From contig JAPJBO010000705.1 in the NCBI GenBank assembly GCA_030068145.1, positions 58,450-122,449 of the forward strand: a stretch of 64,000 nt of DNA, given 5' to 3'. The DNA comes from Diplonema papillatum. Its lineage: Eukaryota > Euglenozoa > Diplonemea > Diplonemida > Diplonemidae. Below are positions 16,416-26,345 of the stretch, one piece after another. Both the position numbers and the translations under genes were made by a program. How positions within the stretch are numbered: position 1 is the first letter of the stretch; each line of letters opens with the position of its first letter. The notes under the pieces were generated by a model. The model was not told the DNA's origin and did no database searches. It was given only the letters and a program-made list of their open reading frames with translations.

Positions 16416-16629
16416 CGAGAAGCCTCCTCGAGAACCGTGCGCAGACCGTGCTCTCGGTGGCCCATCCTGCTGCCGTGCGTGTCTGGTTCTGTGTCTACAT
16501 CACACACGACACCCAGCCTCAATGGTCGACCGGGACCCGAAAACACCGAACCTGTAAACCACAACAAACACTTGAAGGGATTGACCAGTCTCAACCATCT
16601 GGTGCGCACGACGGGGGGACTGACAAAGT

Positions 16630-17388
16630 ATGGCTGTCATCAAATATATTTCTGGCCGTGTCAGAAAAGGGGCCACGGGTCTCATCCTTGCAAGCTATCA
16701 AGGACACGCAGATGTCGTCAGTCGACTGCTGAGGACCAGCGAAGGACGTGCAGCTGTCAACTCAACTAACACACACGGTGCAACTGCACTCGTGATCGCG
16801 AGTGAGAACGGCCACGCAAACGTCGTGAAGGAACTGTTGTTAGCCGGTGCTGACGTGAATGCTGCAAAGACGTACGGTTACACTGCACTGGTGTGCGCCA
16901 GCAAGAAGGGCCACGGAAGCGTCGTGAAGGAACTGTTGTTGGCCGGTGCTGACGTGAATGCTGCAACGAACAAGGGCTGGACTGTACTTATGCACGCAAG
17001 TTGGGGGGGCGATGCAAGCGTCGTGAAGGAACTGTTGTTAGCCGGTGCTGACGTGAATGCTGCAACGAACAAGGGCTGGACTGTACTTATGCTCGCAAGT
17101 TGGGGGGGCGATGCAAGCGTCGTGAAGGAACTGTTGTTAGCCGGTGCTGACGTGAATACTGCACAGGACGACGGTATCACTGCACTGCTTCTCGCCATCG
17201 AGAATGACCATGCAAGCATCGTGAAGGAACTGTTGTTAGCCGGTGCTGACGTGAATACTGCAAAGGACTACGGTACCACTGCACTGATTCTCGCCATGCA
17301 GAATGACCATGCAAGCATCGTGAAGGAACTGTTGTTAGCCGGTGCTGACGTAAATGCAGGAAAAAGAAGTACGGTACCACTGCACTGA
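16630..17388 (+). pseudogene. Truncated ankyrin ORF1 of the second retrotransposon copy
   Basis: 252 residues. The start (RKGATGLILASYQGHADVVS) is nearly the same as in the first ankyrin ORF, followed by seven to eight ankyrin repeats with the variant KELLLAGADVN. The repeats are nearly identical in DNA. The frame breaks after VNAGKRSTVPLH, where an indel shifts the next repeat out of phase and C-terminal RT-protein sequence begins. The RRM-like and Cys-rich parts of ORF1, both 2A motifs, the endonuclease and the RT are missing. Confidence 0.7.
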
Positions 17389-17394
17389 TTCTCG

Positions 17395-18030
17395 CCATCA
17401 ACGCCGCAACTCCGGGCCAACACCCCCGCCCGACGAACGCTGCCCAATGCGCAGCCCCCGGCTGCGTCCATCCGACGCGCGAACCGACGCAAACGGGAAG
17501 AAACGAGCGAAGGGTCATCCAACGATGGCTCCGGCCGGGAGGCCACAATGACATCCACTCGTAGGCCGAAGCGTCGTGAAGGAAGCCGGGACCACCGCGC
17601 ACGAGCCCGGTGACGGTGTCCTCACGCAGTGCTGCGGAGCGCACCACCTGACGCGTTGCGGCGGCTGCGCCAGTGCCTCCATGTGCTGCCGGAGTGGCCA
17701 CCACCGGGCGGGAGACCGGCCAGAAGACGCCGACGACGAGAACAGTTGAGTGCGTCGGCGCCGCCGTGCTGGGGGGGTGCGTGGGACGGAAGGGTTCCCC
17801 GCAGCACGCCGCCGCAGCGGCGCCGCGCGATCGATCGTTGGTGAGTCTCCCAGGCCGGAGCCGGAGGATTCCTCGCTCGTCTCCCCGCGTTTGCGTCGGG
17901 GCGCTGCCGGTGCCGCCGGAGGTGCAGGTGCCTCGACAGACGCGTTCCATCTGCTGTGGCGTAGACACGGAGTGTGCATAGTGCGTTGCTCAGGGTAGTC
18001 GAAGGCCTGACAATCACACTAATGCAACGA
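17395..18030. repeat. Shuffled C-terminal pieces with one inverted segment
   Basis: About 17398-17568 matches 10176-10337 (plus strand). About 17569-17586 is ankyrin-like (AAGCGTCGTGAAGGAA). About 17587-17743 matches 9802-9955 (plus). About 17744-17938 is the reverse complement of about 9955-10168. About 17939-18030 matches 10355-10450 (plus). Apart from roughly 15 bp (10338-10354) and indels inside the inverted part, the pieces cover about 9802-10450, but the order is rearranged and one piece is flipped. Confidence 0.75.
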
Positions 18031-18148
18031 ACTACGACGAAGGCCAGGGAGAGCCGGGGGCAGTGAAGTAACGAAGCCCGCGAACGGTGGGTGGTGACCC
18101 CTCCGAACAGCCTCCCTGGCCCTGGCCCACGCCTGATGCCGCAACCCC

Positions 18149-18851
18149 TTACAGGGGGGGGGGGGGGCTAAATACAATTGTGCACAATTGTATTCCAAGC
18201 ACGCACGCCAATCCATGCCCCAGCAGAACTTGACAGTTGTTGAATAGAATTGTCTTGGAATACAATTGTTTCTACAGAAGTCGCCTTGTCACGCGGCCAA
18301 GACGGAGACAGTCCGGCCAAGCTGCACGAGCCGATTCGTCCAAGGGCGCCAAAGCGCCACCTACAAACGCTCCGCCGACGAATGCGCCGCCTTCCAAAAT
18401 CACTCTACTTCTCCACTGATTTTGCGCAATCTTCTACGGCCGGGCCGCAGCAGTAGATCTCGAAATAGTCGGCGACGCCACAGCACTGGGCGTCGCCCTT
18501 CGCCACCGCCGACCACTTACGACAAACCACGTCCCTGCAGGGTCATCACGCTACTTAGTACGCTTGCGCAGTGACTCGTAATAGCCTACAAAGGTTTCAC
18601 AACAGTCACTGACAACTTGACAAACGTGACCACCGGTCTCCAGTCTACCGGAGTCCAGACCTGTTGTGGAGGGTCCACGATTAGAAACCGTGTGCACAAT
18701 TGTATTCCAAGGCAACTGCACCAAAACCAGCTGTGTTCCAACACAATTCTGTTCAGCTGGACGGACTCTGAAACCGGCCAAAAAAAAAAGACAATTGTAT
18801 TCAAAGGACACAATTGTATTCCAAGACAATTGTATTTAGCCCCCCCTGTAA
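18149..18851. mobile_element. 703-bp TIR element with ACAATTGTATT motifs
   Basis: The left end reads TTACAG plus a G-run plus CTAAATACAATTGT. The right end, read in reverse complement, is TTACAGGGGGGGCTAAATACA and on. Sub-terminal copies of ACAATTGTATTCCAAG occur in both orientations on both sides (about 18183, 18252, 18698, 18813). No convincing target duplication and no transposase were found: a non-autonomous DNA element. Confidence 0.65.
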
Positions 18852-18934
18852 CCCGGGCGGCGGCGCTTTGGCATGAGCCCGGAACCTCAAGGGGAGCAGC
18901 GCGAGAGGCATCATCCACGCTTCAAAGGCCCACA

Positions 18935-18985
18935 CACTAATGCAACAAATTTACACAACTGTGTCTGACGTGGTTGCTGCACAAG
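18935..18985 (+). mobile_element. Retrotransposon 3'-end fragment joined to ankyrin-like DNA
   Basis: CACTAATGCAACAAATTTAC is followed by AACTGTGTCTGACGTGGTTGC, a decayed version of the ankyrin repeat AACTGTTATCGGCCGGTGCT. This is the same 3'-end-to-ankyrin junction seen at 10447-10470. A minus-strand fragment of the same 3' end lies at about 23655-23678. Confidence 0.55.
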
Positions 18986-19115
18986 TTTCCTACTTACTTT
19001 GATCACTTTGATCATAGGTGTCACGGCAAGTTTTGGCAGCCGCTGCTCAACAAAAAATGACGAGGGCGGCTTTAGATCTACATCTGAATGACACCTCAAC
19101 ATAAAACTAATTGTC
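18985..19115. repeat. Dispersed repeat (copy 1; copy 2 at 24680-24840)
   Basis: Both contain TCCTACTTACTTTGATCA, GGTGTCACGGCAAGTTTTG and ACATCTGAATGACACCTCAA. In copy 2 it leads into the large foldback element. Confidence 0.7.
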
Positions 19116-19214
19116 GACAACTAACAAGTAAAATAATTAAACAAAACTACGCATTTCTTCCTTCTCGGTATCTCCAAGTTCTCCCCTCGTGTTGGCACCA
19201 CGAAGCGAGGTCCG

Positions 19215-20690
19215 TCGCTGCGCCAGCCGCGCCTGGCCGCGCCAGAAAACCCTATGGCGCGTTTGGCACGATTGGCGCGCCCTTAGTGTTTTCACCAGGA
19301 ATTGACAACTTTTCCACTTTGGGATCATCATTCGTCCATTTTCTCGGCGATCCCGGCGTGCGTTCCGACAAGTTTTTGGTCGGATGAGAAAGATCGATGA
19401 CGAAATCTTCTAGAAAACCTGTTCTCAGGGGGTGTTAATGCCTTCCCACACCCCCTGTCCTTCCAGGGCCAGTGAAAACAAGCTTTTTCCAGGGGATCGA
19501 TCCCTGCAAGCAGCCTTTTTGGACCGGTTTTGACGGGGTGCTATGCGGGTGTAATCCATGGTACCCTGCGGCAATGAAAGGCCGACGAGACACAAGAATC
19601 CACCTACGTTTCCGGGTCTATTTGACCGTTCTCTTCATCCGAGAAAAGAGCGAGCAAAAAGTCGTCGGAAAAGATTTGCTACGTGGACCAGCGGGAAATT
19701 AGCCTTTGCCAAGACCAGAGTCCACTGTTTGTGCCCATTGAAAAATGGCCCAGGCTGGGTATCAATACCGCCGAGGCACACTTTTGCCCACGTGCATGTG
19801 ACGAGGGAACCTAAATTTCCTTGGGCTACAGGGTGCGCCAAACGCGCCGCCGCGCCACGCCCCAGGAGCCACACTGTGCGTGGGTGATGTGCCTGTTACG
19901 GGAAACCTTTGACACTAAGACTCAAGTTGAGTCAAAAAATAAACACAAAAACGTCCAGAAAATGGGTTTGACACCACAAAAAAAACTTCAAAGTATCATG
20001 TGGTGGTGTTTGAGCGTGGCAAAACTTTCGGGTTCTGGGCCAAAAAGTTGCTACCTACCCCTCTCGTGTTAGTGTCGCCTGCCTAAAGGCACCTTTTCCA
20101 AAAAGGCGACTAACACGGGAAGGCGACACTTACACGGGTTGTGACCAGGGGTGAAGGGAAATTGGTGTGACTGGCACCGTGGTAGACAGTTACCTTCCCT
20201 CGTGCATTCTTCCGATGCTCACCGGTAAAACTGCAAACCCGCAAACCAGCCATCCTGGACCAGAATGCCGTAGCCGGATGGTAGTCGTGGAAGTAGAGTG
20301 CAGAAGTCTACATACAGCACACTCCCATGACATCGCGCGCTTTCTTGGCATGTGCACTGTCTCCCGCTACAAACTAGGCCGCACGCGGATGTGGTCTCGC
20401 ACGTTTTTGGTGTTGTTTTGGTCCTTCCTCTGTTGGCTCAAAATTTAGACCCCATGTCAGTTCTCCTGTCATGCTTCTTCGAGTACTTGCGCTGTTCTGT
20501 CTCCAGGACAAAAGGCGACACTGACAAGGGAGAAACGGAGGCGACACTAACACGGGGGGCCCGGGGTATATAGGTAAGTACACAAATGTTTTTTTTTTTT
20601 TCAAAAGTCCCACTGTACCATGGCAGTCTACCCGACGGTTACTGGCTGTTACTGGCAGTTACCGGCAGCGCAGACCTGTCAAACGCCCCA
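19215..20690. mobile_element. About 935-bp dispersed repeat, copy interrupted by a MITE
   Basis: It is collinear with 14511-15445 except for a 521-bp insertion at 20054-20574. Its right end joins directly to the first truncated GDPD-like copy. Confidence 0.7.
20054..20574. mobile_element. 521-bp MITE with TA target duplication
   Basis: The flanks read GTTGC-TA at the left and TA-AGTAC at the right; the empty paralogous site at about 15330 reads GTTGCTAAGTAC. TIRs start CCTA and share CGTGTTAGTGTCGCC after a variable stretch. Additional inverted copies of GGCGACACTAACACG occur internally. The TA duplication fits a Tc1/mariner-type transposase acting in trans. No coding capacity is evident. 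Confidence 0.85.
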
Positions 20691-20752
20691 ATCACCGCGG
20701 AGTGTAACCACATTTAGAACTCCGTTTTCCAGGTTTTCTCCACCTCGCCAAT

Positions 20753-21004
20753 ATGAAACACCTCCAATATGCAGCGGTGGCGCTAGTCGCCGCCGTGTGC
20801 GCAGCCGATGGGCGGCAGCCGCAGTACGCGTTTGCCCACAGGGTCAACACCGCCGCAGGGGTCGCGACCGCAGTGGCCGCCGGGGCGAACATCGAGTGCG
20901 ACCTGATGTGGGACTCCGGCAGGGGCTTCTGGGCCGTGCAGCACGATTCCGTGGAAAAACAGACCGGACCTAAATGTCGGAAGGGGGCCGGGCGCTATTC
21001 GTGA
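20753..21004 (+). pseudogene. Truncated GDPD/SMase D-like copy 1
   Basis: 83 codons match the first about 68 residues of the gene at 21971 (signal peptide plus the first catalytic segment, FAHRVNT ... NIECDLMWD ... QHD). The sequence then diverges after GATTCCGTGGAAAA and stops early. It is nearly identical to the next copy at 21358. Unlikely to be active on its own. Confidence 0.8.
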
Positions 21005-21136
21005 ATGAACTAGTAAAACCCTGTTTCGAACCTGACTTGCCAAAGCGAGCAAGTATAGTGTACACGAAAGAAGCCATGCATGCCCCCCCCCAAACCCACC
21101 CAGTACGTATTAGCTTTAAAAGAACCCATTCGACGA

Positions 21137-21295
21137 AGGTCACCCCCGGAGACTCTAAAACCCCGGATTCTCAAGCGAACTATATCTCTCAAAACCCCCA
21201 AACCCACCCAGTACGTAATTAGCTTTTAAAGAACCCATTCGACGAAGGTCACCCGGAGACTCTAAAATCCCGGATTCTCAAGCGAACTATAACAT
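21137..21295 (+). promoter_or_regulatory. Repeated GGTCACCCGGAGACTCTAAA / CAAGCGAACTAT block
   Basis: The pair of motifs occurs twice in each spacer between GDPD-like copies (21138 and 21247; 21743 and 21852), each followed by CTCAAGCGAACTAT. The last instance ends about 65 bp before the ATG of the intact gene. Related pairs occur at 43146, 44455 and 54821. A promoter role is inference. Confidence 0.4.
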
Positions 21296-21357
21296 CACCG
21301 CGGAGTGTGTAACCACATTTAGAACTCCGTTTTCCAGGTTTTCTCCACCTCGCCAAT

Positions 21358-21609
21358 ATGAAACACCTCCAATATGCAGCGGTGGCGCTTGTCGCCGCCG
21401 TGTGCGCAGCCGATGGGCGGCAGCCGCAGTACGCGTTTGCCCACAGGGTCAACACCGCCGCAGGGGTCGCGACCGCAGTGGCCGCCGGGGCGAACATCGA
21501 GTGCGACCTGATGTGGGACTCCGGCAGGGGCTTCTGGGCCGTGCAGCACGATTCCGTGGAAAAACAGACCGGACCTAAATGTCGGAAGGGGGCCGGGCGC
21601 TATTCGTGA
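21358..21609 (+). pseudogene. Truncated GDPD/SMase D-like copy 2
   Basis: 83 codons, identical in protein to copy 1 and in tandem with it (605-bp spacing). Contains the signal peptide and the first His, Glu/Asp and second His of the catalytic region, then a premature end. It arose by local tandem duplication of the 5' part of the intact gene and its upstream region. Confidence 0.8.
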
Positions 21610-21970
21610 ATGAACTAGTAAAACCCTGTTTCGAACCTGACTTGCCAAAGCGAGCAAGTATAGTGTACACGAAAGAAGCCATGCATGCCCCCCCCCAAAC
21701 CCACCCAGTACGTATTAGCTTTAAAAGAACCCATTCGACGAAGGTCACCCCCGGAGACTCTAAAACCCCGGATTCTCAAGCGAACTATATCTCTCAAAAC
21801 CCCCAAACCCACCCAGTACGTAATTAGCTTTAAAAGAACCCATTCGACGAAGGTCACCCGGAGACTCTAAAATCCCGGATTCTCAAGCGAACTATAACTC
21901 TAAAAAGCATCACCGCGCAGTGTAACCACATTTAGAACTCCGTTTTCCAGATTTTCTCCACCTCGCCAAT

Positions 21971-23494
21971 ATGAAACACCTCCAATATGCAGCGGTGGCG
22001 GCGGCGCTTGTCGCCGCCGTGTGCGCAGCCGATGGGCGGCAGCCGCAGTACGTGTTTGCCCACAGGGTCAACACCGTCGCAGGGGTCGCGACCGCAGTGG
22101 CCGCCGGGGCGAACATCGAGTGCGACCTGATGTGGGACTCCGGCAGGGGCTTCTGGGCCGTGCAGCACGATTCCGTGGAAAACGGACCGGATCTGAAGGA
22201 CTGGCTGGCTGAGCTCGCAGCCAAGGCGGGGAGTGCCGAGTCTTTCACAGTGCTCTGGCTCGACGTGAAGACGCCGAACGAGGGGAACCTGAGCAAAGTG
22301 GTCGACTTAGTCGTGGAAGCGATTCCAACGGACATCGGCGTCTTTTTTGAGTGCCCGCTGGACGACGTCCTTGACGACGCGAGGGGCTACAAGGCGATCA
22401 AGTCAGCGCTGGCCAGCACCGCGAACCTTGGCGTCGGCGTCGCCTTCGTTAACGGCGAGGGCAATCAGGTCCCGGCGGTGCTGCAGAAGCTGAAGGACGA
22501 CGGCGTGAAGCGGTCGGTCGCGACCTGCGGAAACCCGATTCTGAACTTGAAGGACACGCAGGCCGACATCAACGCAGGAAGCGACCCGCACAGCGAGTAC
22601 GGGTTCAAGCAGATGTTCACGTGGACGAACAAGCTGGAGAGCACGATTGCCGACTACATGCACCCCTCGCAGCCCCACAGCGCGAACGGGCAAATCGTAG
22701 GGGAGGCCTTGAGAGGGTGGGCCGCCAGCGACAGCAGCGTCGTCGAGACCTTCCATGACGCGGTCCTGGCGCTGGGCACCCAGCGCCTTGCGGTGCGCAA
22801 CGGAGTGCACAGTGACTCGGTCTGGACCCCAGCGCCCGTGCTCAGCAGCAGCCACGCCGTCGGTGTGAAGACAGGGCACGTGAGCAACGCGGGGACCAAC
22901 GGCGGTATCTCCATCGTTTTGTACGGCTCGGGGACCGGCGGCTACGCCGCAGGGGATGCACTTCTGGACTCGCCGGACCAAGGCGACGTCAGCACCGTGG
23001 TCGTTTTGTCGACGGCGGCGCTTCAAACCGTCCAGAGCGTGAGCATCAGCCTGTTGAACGGGAACGACTGGTACGCTGAGCATGTCACGATCGGGGATCA
23101 GATTGCGGTGTTCGACCGCTGGTTGGAGTCGGGGTCCTCGTTCAACGCTGGCTTCACCCAGGGGAAGACGTACAGCGTCACGGTGAAGACCGGAACACGG
23201 AGCGGCGCCGGCACCGACTCGAACATCCGGCTGACCGTCGTCGGCTCGCTGGGGGTGGCCACCCGCGCTGTTTTGCTCAACCCGCGGCTGTCGGGAAACG
23301 CGTTCGAGAACGGCGACACGGACAGTCTCGAATTCGACGGCCGCGACGTCGGATCCATCTCCAGCCTTACGGTCGAGAGCGACGGGAAGTACTTCTGGGC
23401 CGACTGGTACCTCGACTACATCGAAGTCAACGGCGAGCGCGCCACCTTCAACAGGTGGATCGAGGAGGGCACGTACACGCAGGCCGTGCAGTAA
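21971..23494 (+). CDS. Secreted sphingomyelinase D/GDPD-like protein with PLAT-like domains
   Basis: 507 residues; ATG chosen because a signal peptide (about residues 1-20, Ala/Val-rich) follows. Residues 27-280 resemble the phosphodiesterase TIM barrel of the sphingomyelinase D / glycerophosphodiester phosphodiesterase superfamily: FAHR (His31), NIECD (Glu50, Asp52) and QHD (His66) match the two catalytic His and the metal-binding Glu/Asp with family-like spacing, followed by WLDVKTP. Two beta-rich segments (about 310-400 and 405-500) resemble PLAT/LH2 domains, the second with SLEFDGRDVGS and WYLDYIEV. Proteins of this superfamily cleave choline-type or glycerol phosphodiesters; substrate here is unknown. 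The PLAT parts suggest lipid or membrane binding outside the cell. No intron is needed. Two truncated tandem copies lie upstream. Confidence 0.75.
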   Translation: MKHLQYAAVAAALVAAVCAADGRQPQYVFAHRVNTVAGVATAVAAGANIECDLMWDSGRGFWAVQHDSVENGPDLKDWLAELAAKAGSAESFTVLWLDVKTPNEGNLSKVVDLVVEAIPTDIGVFFECPLDDVLDDARGYKAIKSALASTANLGVGVAFVNGEGNQVPAVLQKLKDDGVKRSVATCGNPILNLKDTQADINAGSDPHSEYGFKQMFTWTNKLESTIADYMHPSQPHSANGQIVGEALRGWAASDSSVVETFHDAVLALGTQRLAVRNGVHSDSVWTPAPVLSSSHAVGVKTGHVSNAGTNGGISIVLYGSGTGGYAAGDALLDSPDQGDVSTVVVLSTAALQTVQSVSISLLNGNDWYAEHVTIGDQIAVFDRWLESGSSFNAGFTQGKTYSVTVKTGTRSGAGTDSNIRLTVVGSLGVATRAVLLNPRLSGNAFENGDTDSLEFDGRDVGSISSLTVESDGKYFWADWYLDYIEVNGERATFNRWIEEGTYTQAVQ

Positions 23495-24020
23495 AGGTCC
23501 AACTCACCTGTTTTAGGCTCTCGTGGTCCAACTCTTGTCCAGTCCAACTTTTTTCGGGGGGTCCTGTGTACTTAGTAAAACTTCGCGGCTGGCCACTGAA
23601 CAGCACTCGCTTCACCTCGGTAAGTTTGGAAGTCGCGCATGAGCCCGCCGCCAGGAGTTTAAATTTGTTGCATTAGTCAGCCGGGAGTTCTAGACGGCAG
23701 CTGTGCACATCCAGCAACTCGCAACGAAGCACCCTGCTATGGTCCAGCCATCGGTAGCCATGTGTGGTAGGCAATCACAAGCTCTTCCTTGCGTGGAAGG
23801 ATGTTTGATCGCGACCGTAGTTCGCGATATATTCCCTGTCGGTTTCGCACCACTCCACCCCCTTTTCGCCGTGGTGAAGTGCGGCATCTTTTGCCTTGTT
23901 CTTGTCGCGCACTTCTGCTTGCATCGCCAACACCTGCTACTTTGTCACCGCACCGTTTCCCGCCGCGGCTTGTTCAAGTCAAGGACATTTTTTACCTCAA
24001 GCCCCTCGGCCCAAACCCCG
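23495..24020. other. No recognisable gene; retrotransposon 3'-end fragment inside
   Basis: Apart from a minus-strand GTTTAAATTTGTTGCATTAGT block at about 23655-23678 (the retrotransposon 3' terminus reversed), only short frames without recognisable motifs are present. Confidence 0.4.
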
Positions 24021-24024
24021 CTTA

Positions 24025-24348
24025 CTGGGGGGGGTCGAATACAGGAGGTACCTTGAATAGAAGAGGTACCTTGAATACAAGAGGCATTTTGGAAATCTGG
24101 AAAAAGGTTGGATTTTTGCTTGGTCCGCATAACAGACCTTTTTCGACGGTTTTCTGATCGCGATGAGCTCCGATGAAGAGAACCGTGAAAAGTAGACCCG
24201 GGGACCACAAATTGCGTGCGTCTTTCAAGAAGAAGGGAGCTCCCGCGGTTTCCGGGTTTGCGGTACTTTTCCATTTCTTTTTCGGGAAAATTGCAGGATC
24301 GGCACGCCGAATAGAAGAGGTACCTCTTGTATTCGACCCCCCCCCCAG
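24025..24348. mobile_element. 324-bp TIR element flanked by TA (MITE)
   Basis: The left end is CTGGGGGGGGTCGAATACA. The right end in reverse complement is CTGGGGGGGGGTCGAATACA. TA dinucleotides lie directly outside (24023-24024 and 24349-24350). Short GAGGTACC-containing blocks are also inverted. It shares the G-run plus TCGAATA terminus with the element at 2195-2354. Confidence 0.75.
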
Positions 24349-24862
24349 TAAGTGGAAACGTGCCTGGGCGGAAATATGTTGGACCGGACAAAATGGGCCG
24401 ACTGTTTTGGTCGTCGCGCGGTCCAACTTTTGTTCGGTCCGACATGTTTCCGGTCCAACTTTTTTCTGCTTACGGTATATAGAAAACCCACTTTGTCGTT
24501 TTCCCTAAATTTACTTACTCTCCTCTCTTCCTCCCCCATACCCATAGCATAGCAGAGCATCCGCCGCTTGACAATTTAACGGGCGCACTGGCATCTACCC
24601 GCCGTGCCTGTCGTACCCACGACAGACTGAGGAAAGCTACGCGCAGGATTCGGGTTCAGGGAAGTGCGCCCAACCTCCAACTTCCTACTTACTTTGATCA
24701 TAGGTGTCACGGCAAGTTTTGACAGCCGCTGCTTAACAGTGCATGCTAATCCATGTGGTTTCATGTACTCAAAAAGAACTCAACGCTTAACAAATTTGAC
24801 GTGGGCGGCTTTAGACTTACATCTGAATGACACCTCAACCCAAAACAAACAACAAAAAATTC

Positions 24863-25888
24863 TTTTTTTACATAAGCGCCAGCTTGAAAGGAAATGCTCG
24901 ACGATGCTGCCCGACAAAGAACAGAAGGGATCCCAAGTGCTGTAACTACCGAACCACGTGTTGAACGGACGTGAGGTCATGCGGGTCTACCCCTACACGA
25001 CAAATCACACAAACACAACAGGTCAAAGTCCTGAGTGAGAAAACAACACACGGTGGTGTAAGCGAAGAACAAATCAGATTGTGTTTGTATTGTATTTGCC
25101 CCTTACCTCTATATTTCCCCCCTTTCATTCGGAGTCGAAGCAGCTACGCCGAGTATTTTCGTGAAGGACTCGTCCAGCAATCCTCCCGGTGGTCAGTGCG
25201 GAGGCTGTCGTATGCGGGCACCCATGCACGATGATGCGAACGTGTGAAACCGCATTGAAATCCACTCCACAACTAGTGTGCACAGCGCAGCCTCACTCGT
25301 TCCAAGGGGTAGCACTGCTCACTGTGCATCGTTGGCTGCTTGCTGTGTCGGCGACGACAGAAAGAAGAAAAAAGGCCGCTCCTGGTCCAGAAACGTGACG
25401 GTCAACCACAGCTTGCAAGGCTTGACACGATAGAAAAAAAGTGCATCCGCGCGCCATGCCCCGACACTACAACCGTTTCCACTCCCTTCCTTTACTGCGA
25501 AGTGCCGGAGTTATGTTTACCCTTTCTAGCTCTCCTACTCTGCGCCTCAACCCCAGCCAGCTTTCACGGAGATCTGCTAGGAAAAAGAGAATACTCGACG
25601 TAGCTGCTTCGACTCCGAATGGAAGGGAGGAAATATAGAGGTAAGGGGCAAATACAAGACAAACACAATCTGTTTTGTTCTTCGCTTGCACCACCATTGT
25701 GTCGTTTTCTTACTCAGGACTTTTGGCCTGGTGTGTTTGTGTTGTCGTGTAGGGGTAGACCCGCATGACCTCACGTCCGTTCAACACGTGGTTCGGTAGT
25801 TACAGCACTTGGGATCCCTTCTGTTCTTTGTCGGGCAGCATCGTCGAGCATTTCCTTCCAAGCTGGCGCTTATGTAAAAAAAGAAAAT
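24863..25888. mobile_element. About 1-kb foldback element with about 290-bp inverted arms
   Basis: The left arm (24863-25160) begins TTTTTTTACATAAGCGCCAG. The right arm (25585-25888) is its reverse complement and ends GGCGCTTATGTAAAAAAAG. The arms carry only scattered differences; the spacer is about 430 bp. Single arms recur at 46800-47100 and, in part, 31790-32000. The spacer holds a piece of the repeat found at 41905-42180 (GTCCAGAAACGTGACGGTCA, about 25385). No transposase found. Confidence 0.8.
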
Positions 25889-26124
25889 GACGACTGACTG
25901 TGCTTCAGCCAAGTGTCGCCTTTTTTGCGTGGTTCGAGTGTGTTACTTGATTCGTATCGAATGGTTACCCTCTCTCCTCGAGAAAGCATGAAGACTTCCA
26001 CCCTGTGAAAGTCAGTAGTGCCCTCGGCGATGACGGCGAACCACAACGACCCCACAAAGCAAGGATAAAGAAAGAAGACTTTGTGTGCGGACGGCGAATA
26101 CCAACCAGACCTTTCGTTTTTTGT
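25889..26124. other. No recognisable gene
   Basis: Mixed sequence between the foldback element and the next MITE. Short frames only. Confidence 0.4.
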
Positions 26125-26345
26125 ATAAGCACCTGCTTTGTAGGAAATACTTGAGGAGGCTGCCAGCTGCAAAAGATCAAAGGAGGTAAATGTGCTGTAG
26201 CCCACACGAAACACAGGTGAATCTGGGTTCAGTGGCGGGCGTAAGCGTTCAACAAAAAAGACCCATTTTGTAGTTGTATTGTTTCTCCCCCTCTAGCCTC
26301 CTTCGAAGTAAGCACAAGGCAGCCCCTCGAGTATTTCCGAGTCTA
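26125..26345 (-). mobile_element. About 220-bp MITE-like repeat (minus-strand copy)
   Basis: Reverse complement of the family at 43193-43420, 47100-47325 and 51825-52185. Ends are AATACTCGAGGGGCTGCC on one side and GCAGGTGCTTATAC on the other, with a partly inverted AAATACTTGAGGAGGCTGCC near the second end. Confidence 0.75.

Larger units (their letters stand above)
15906..18030 (+). mobile_element. Internally deleted, scrambled copy of the ankyrin/2A retrotransposon
   Basis: The 5' leader (15906-16045 and 16505-16629) matches 2890-3196. Between the two leader parts lies about 450 bp of foreign DNA containing a large palindrome and a SAM-domain fragment. The ankyrin ORF follows (16630-17388), then shuffled C-terminal pieces and the common 3' end. 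Copy 1 of the family has no such insertion. Confidence 0.75.
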
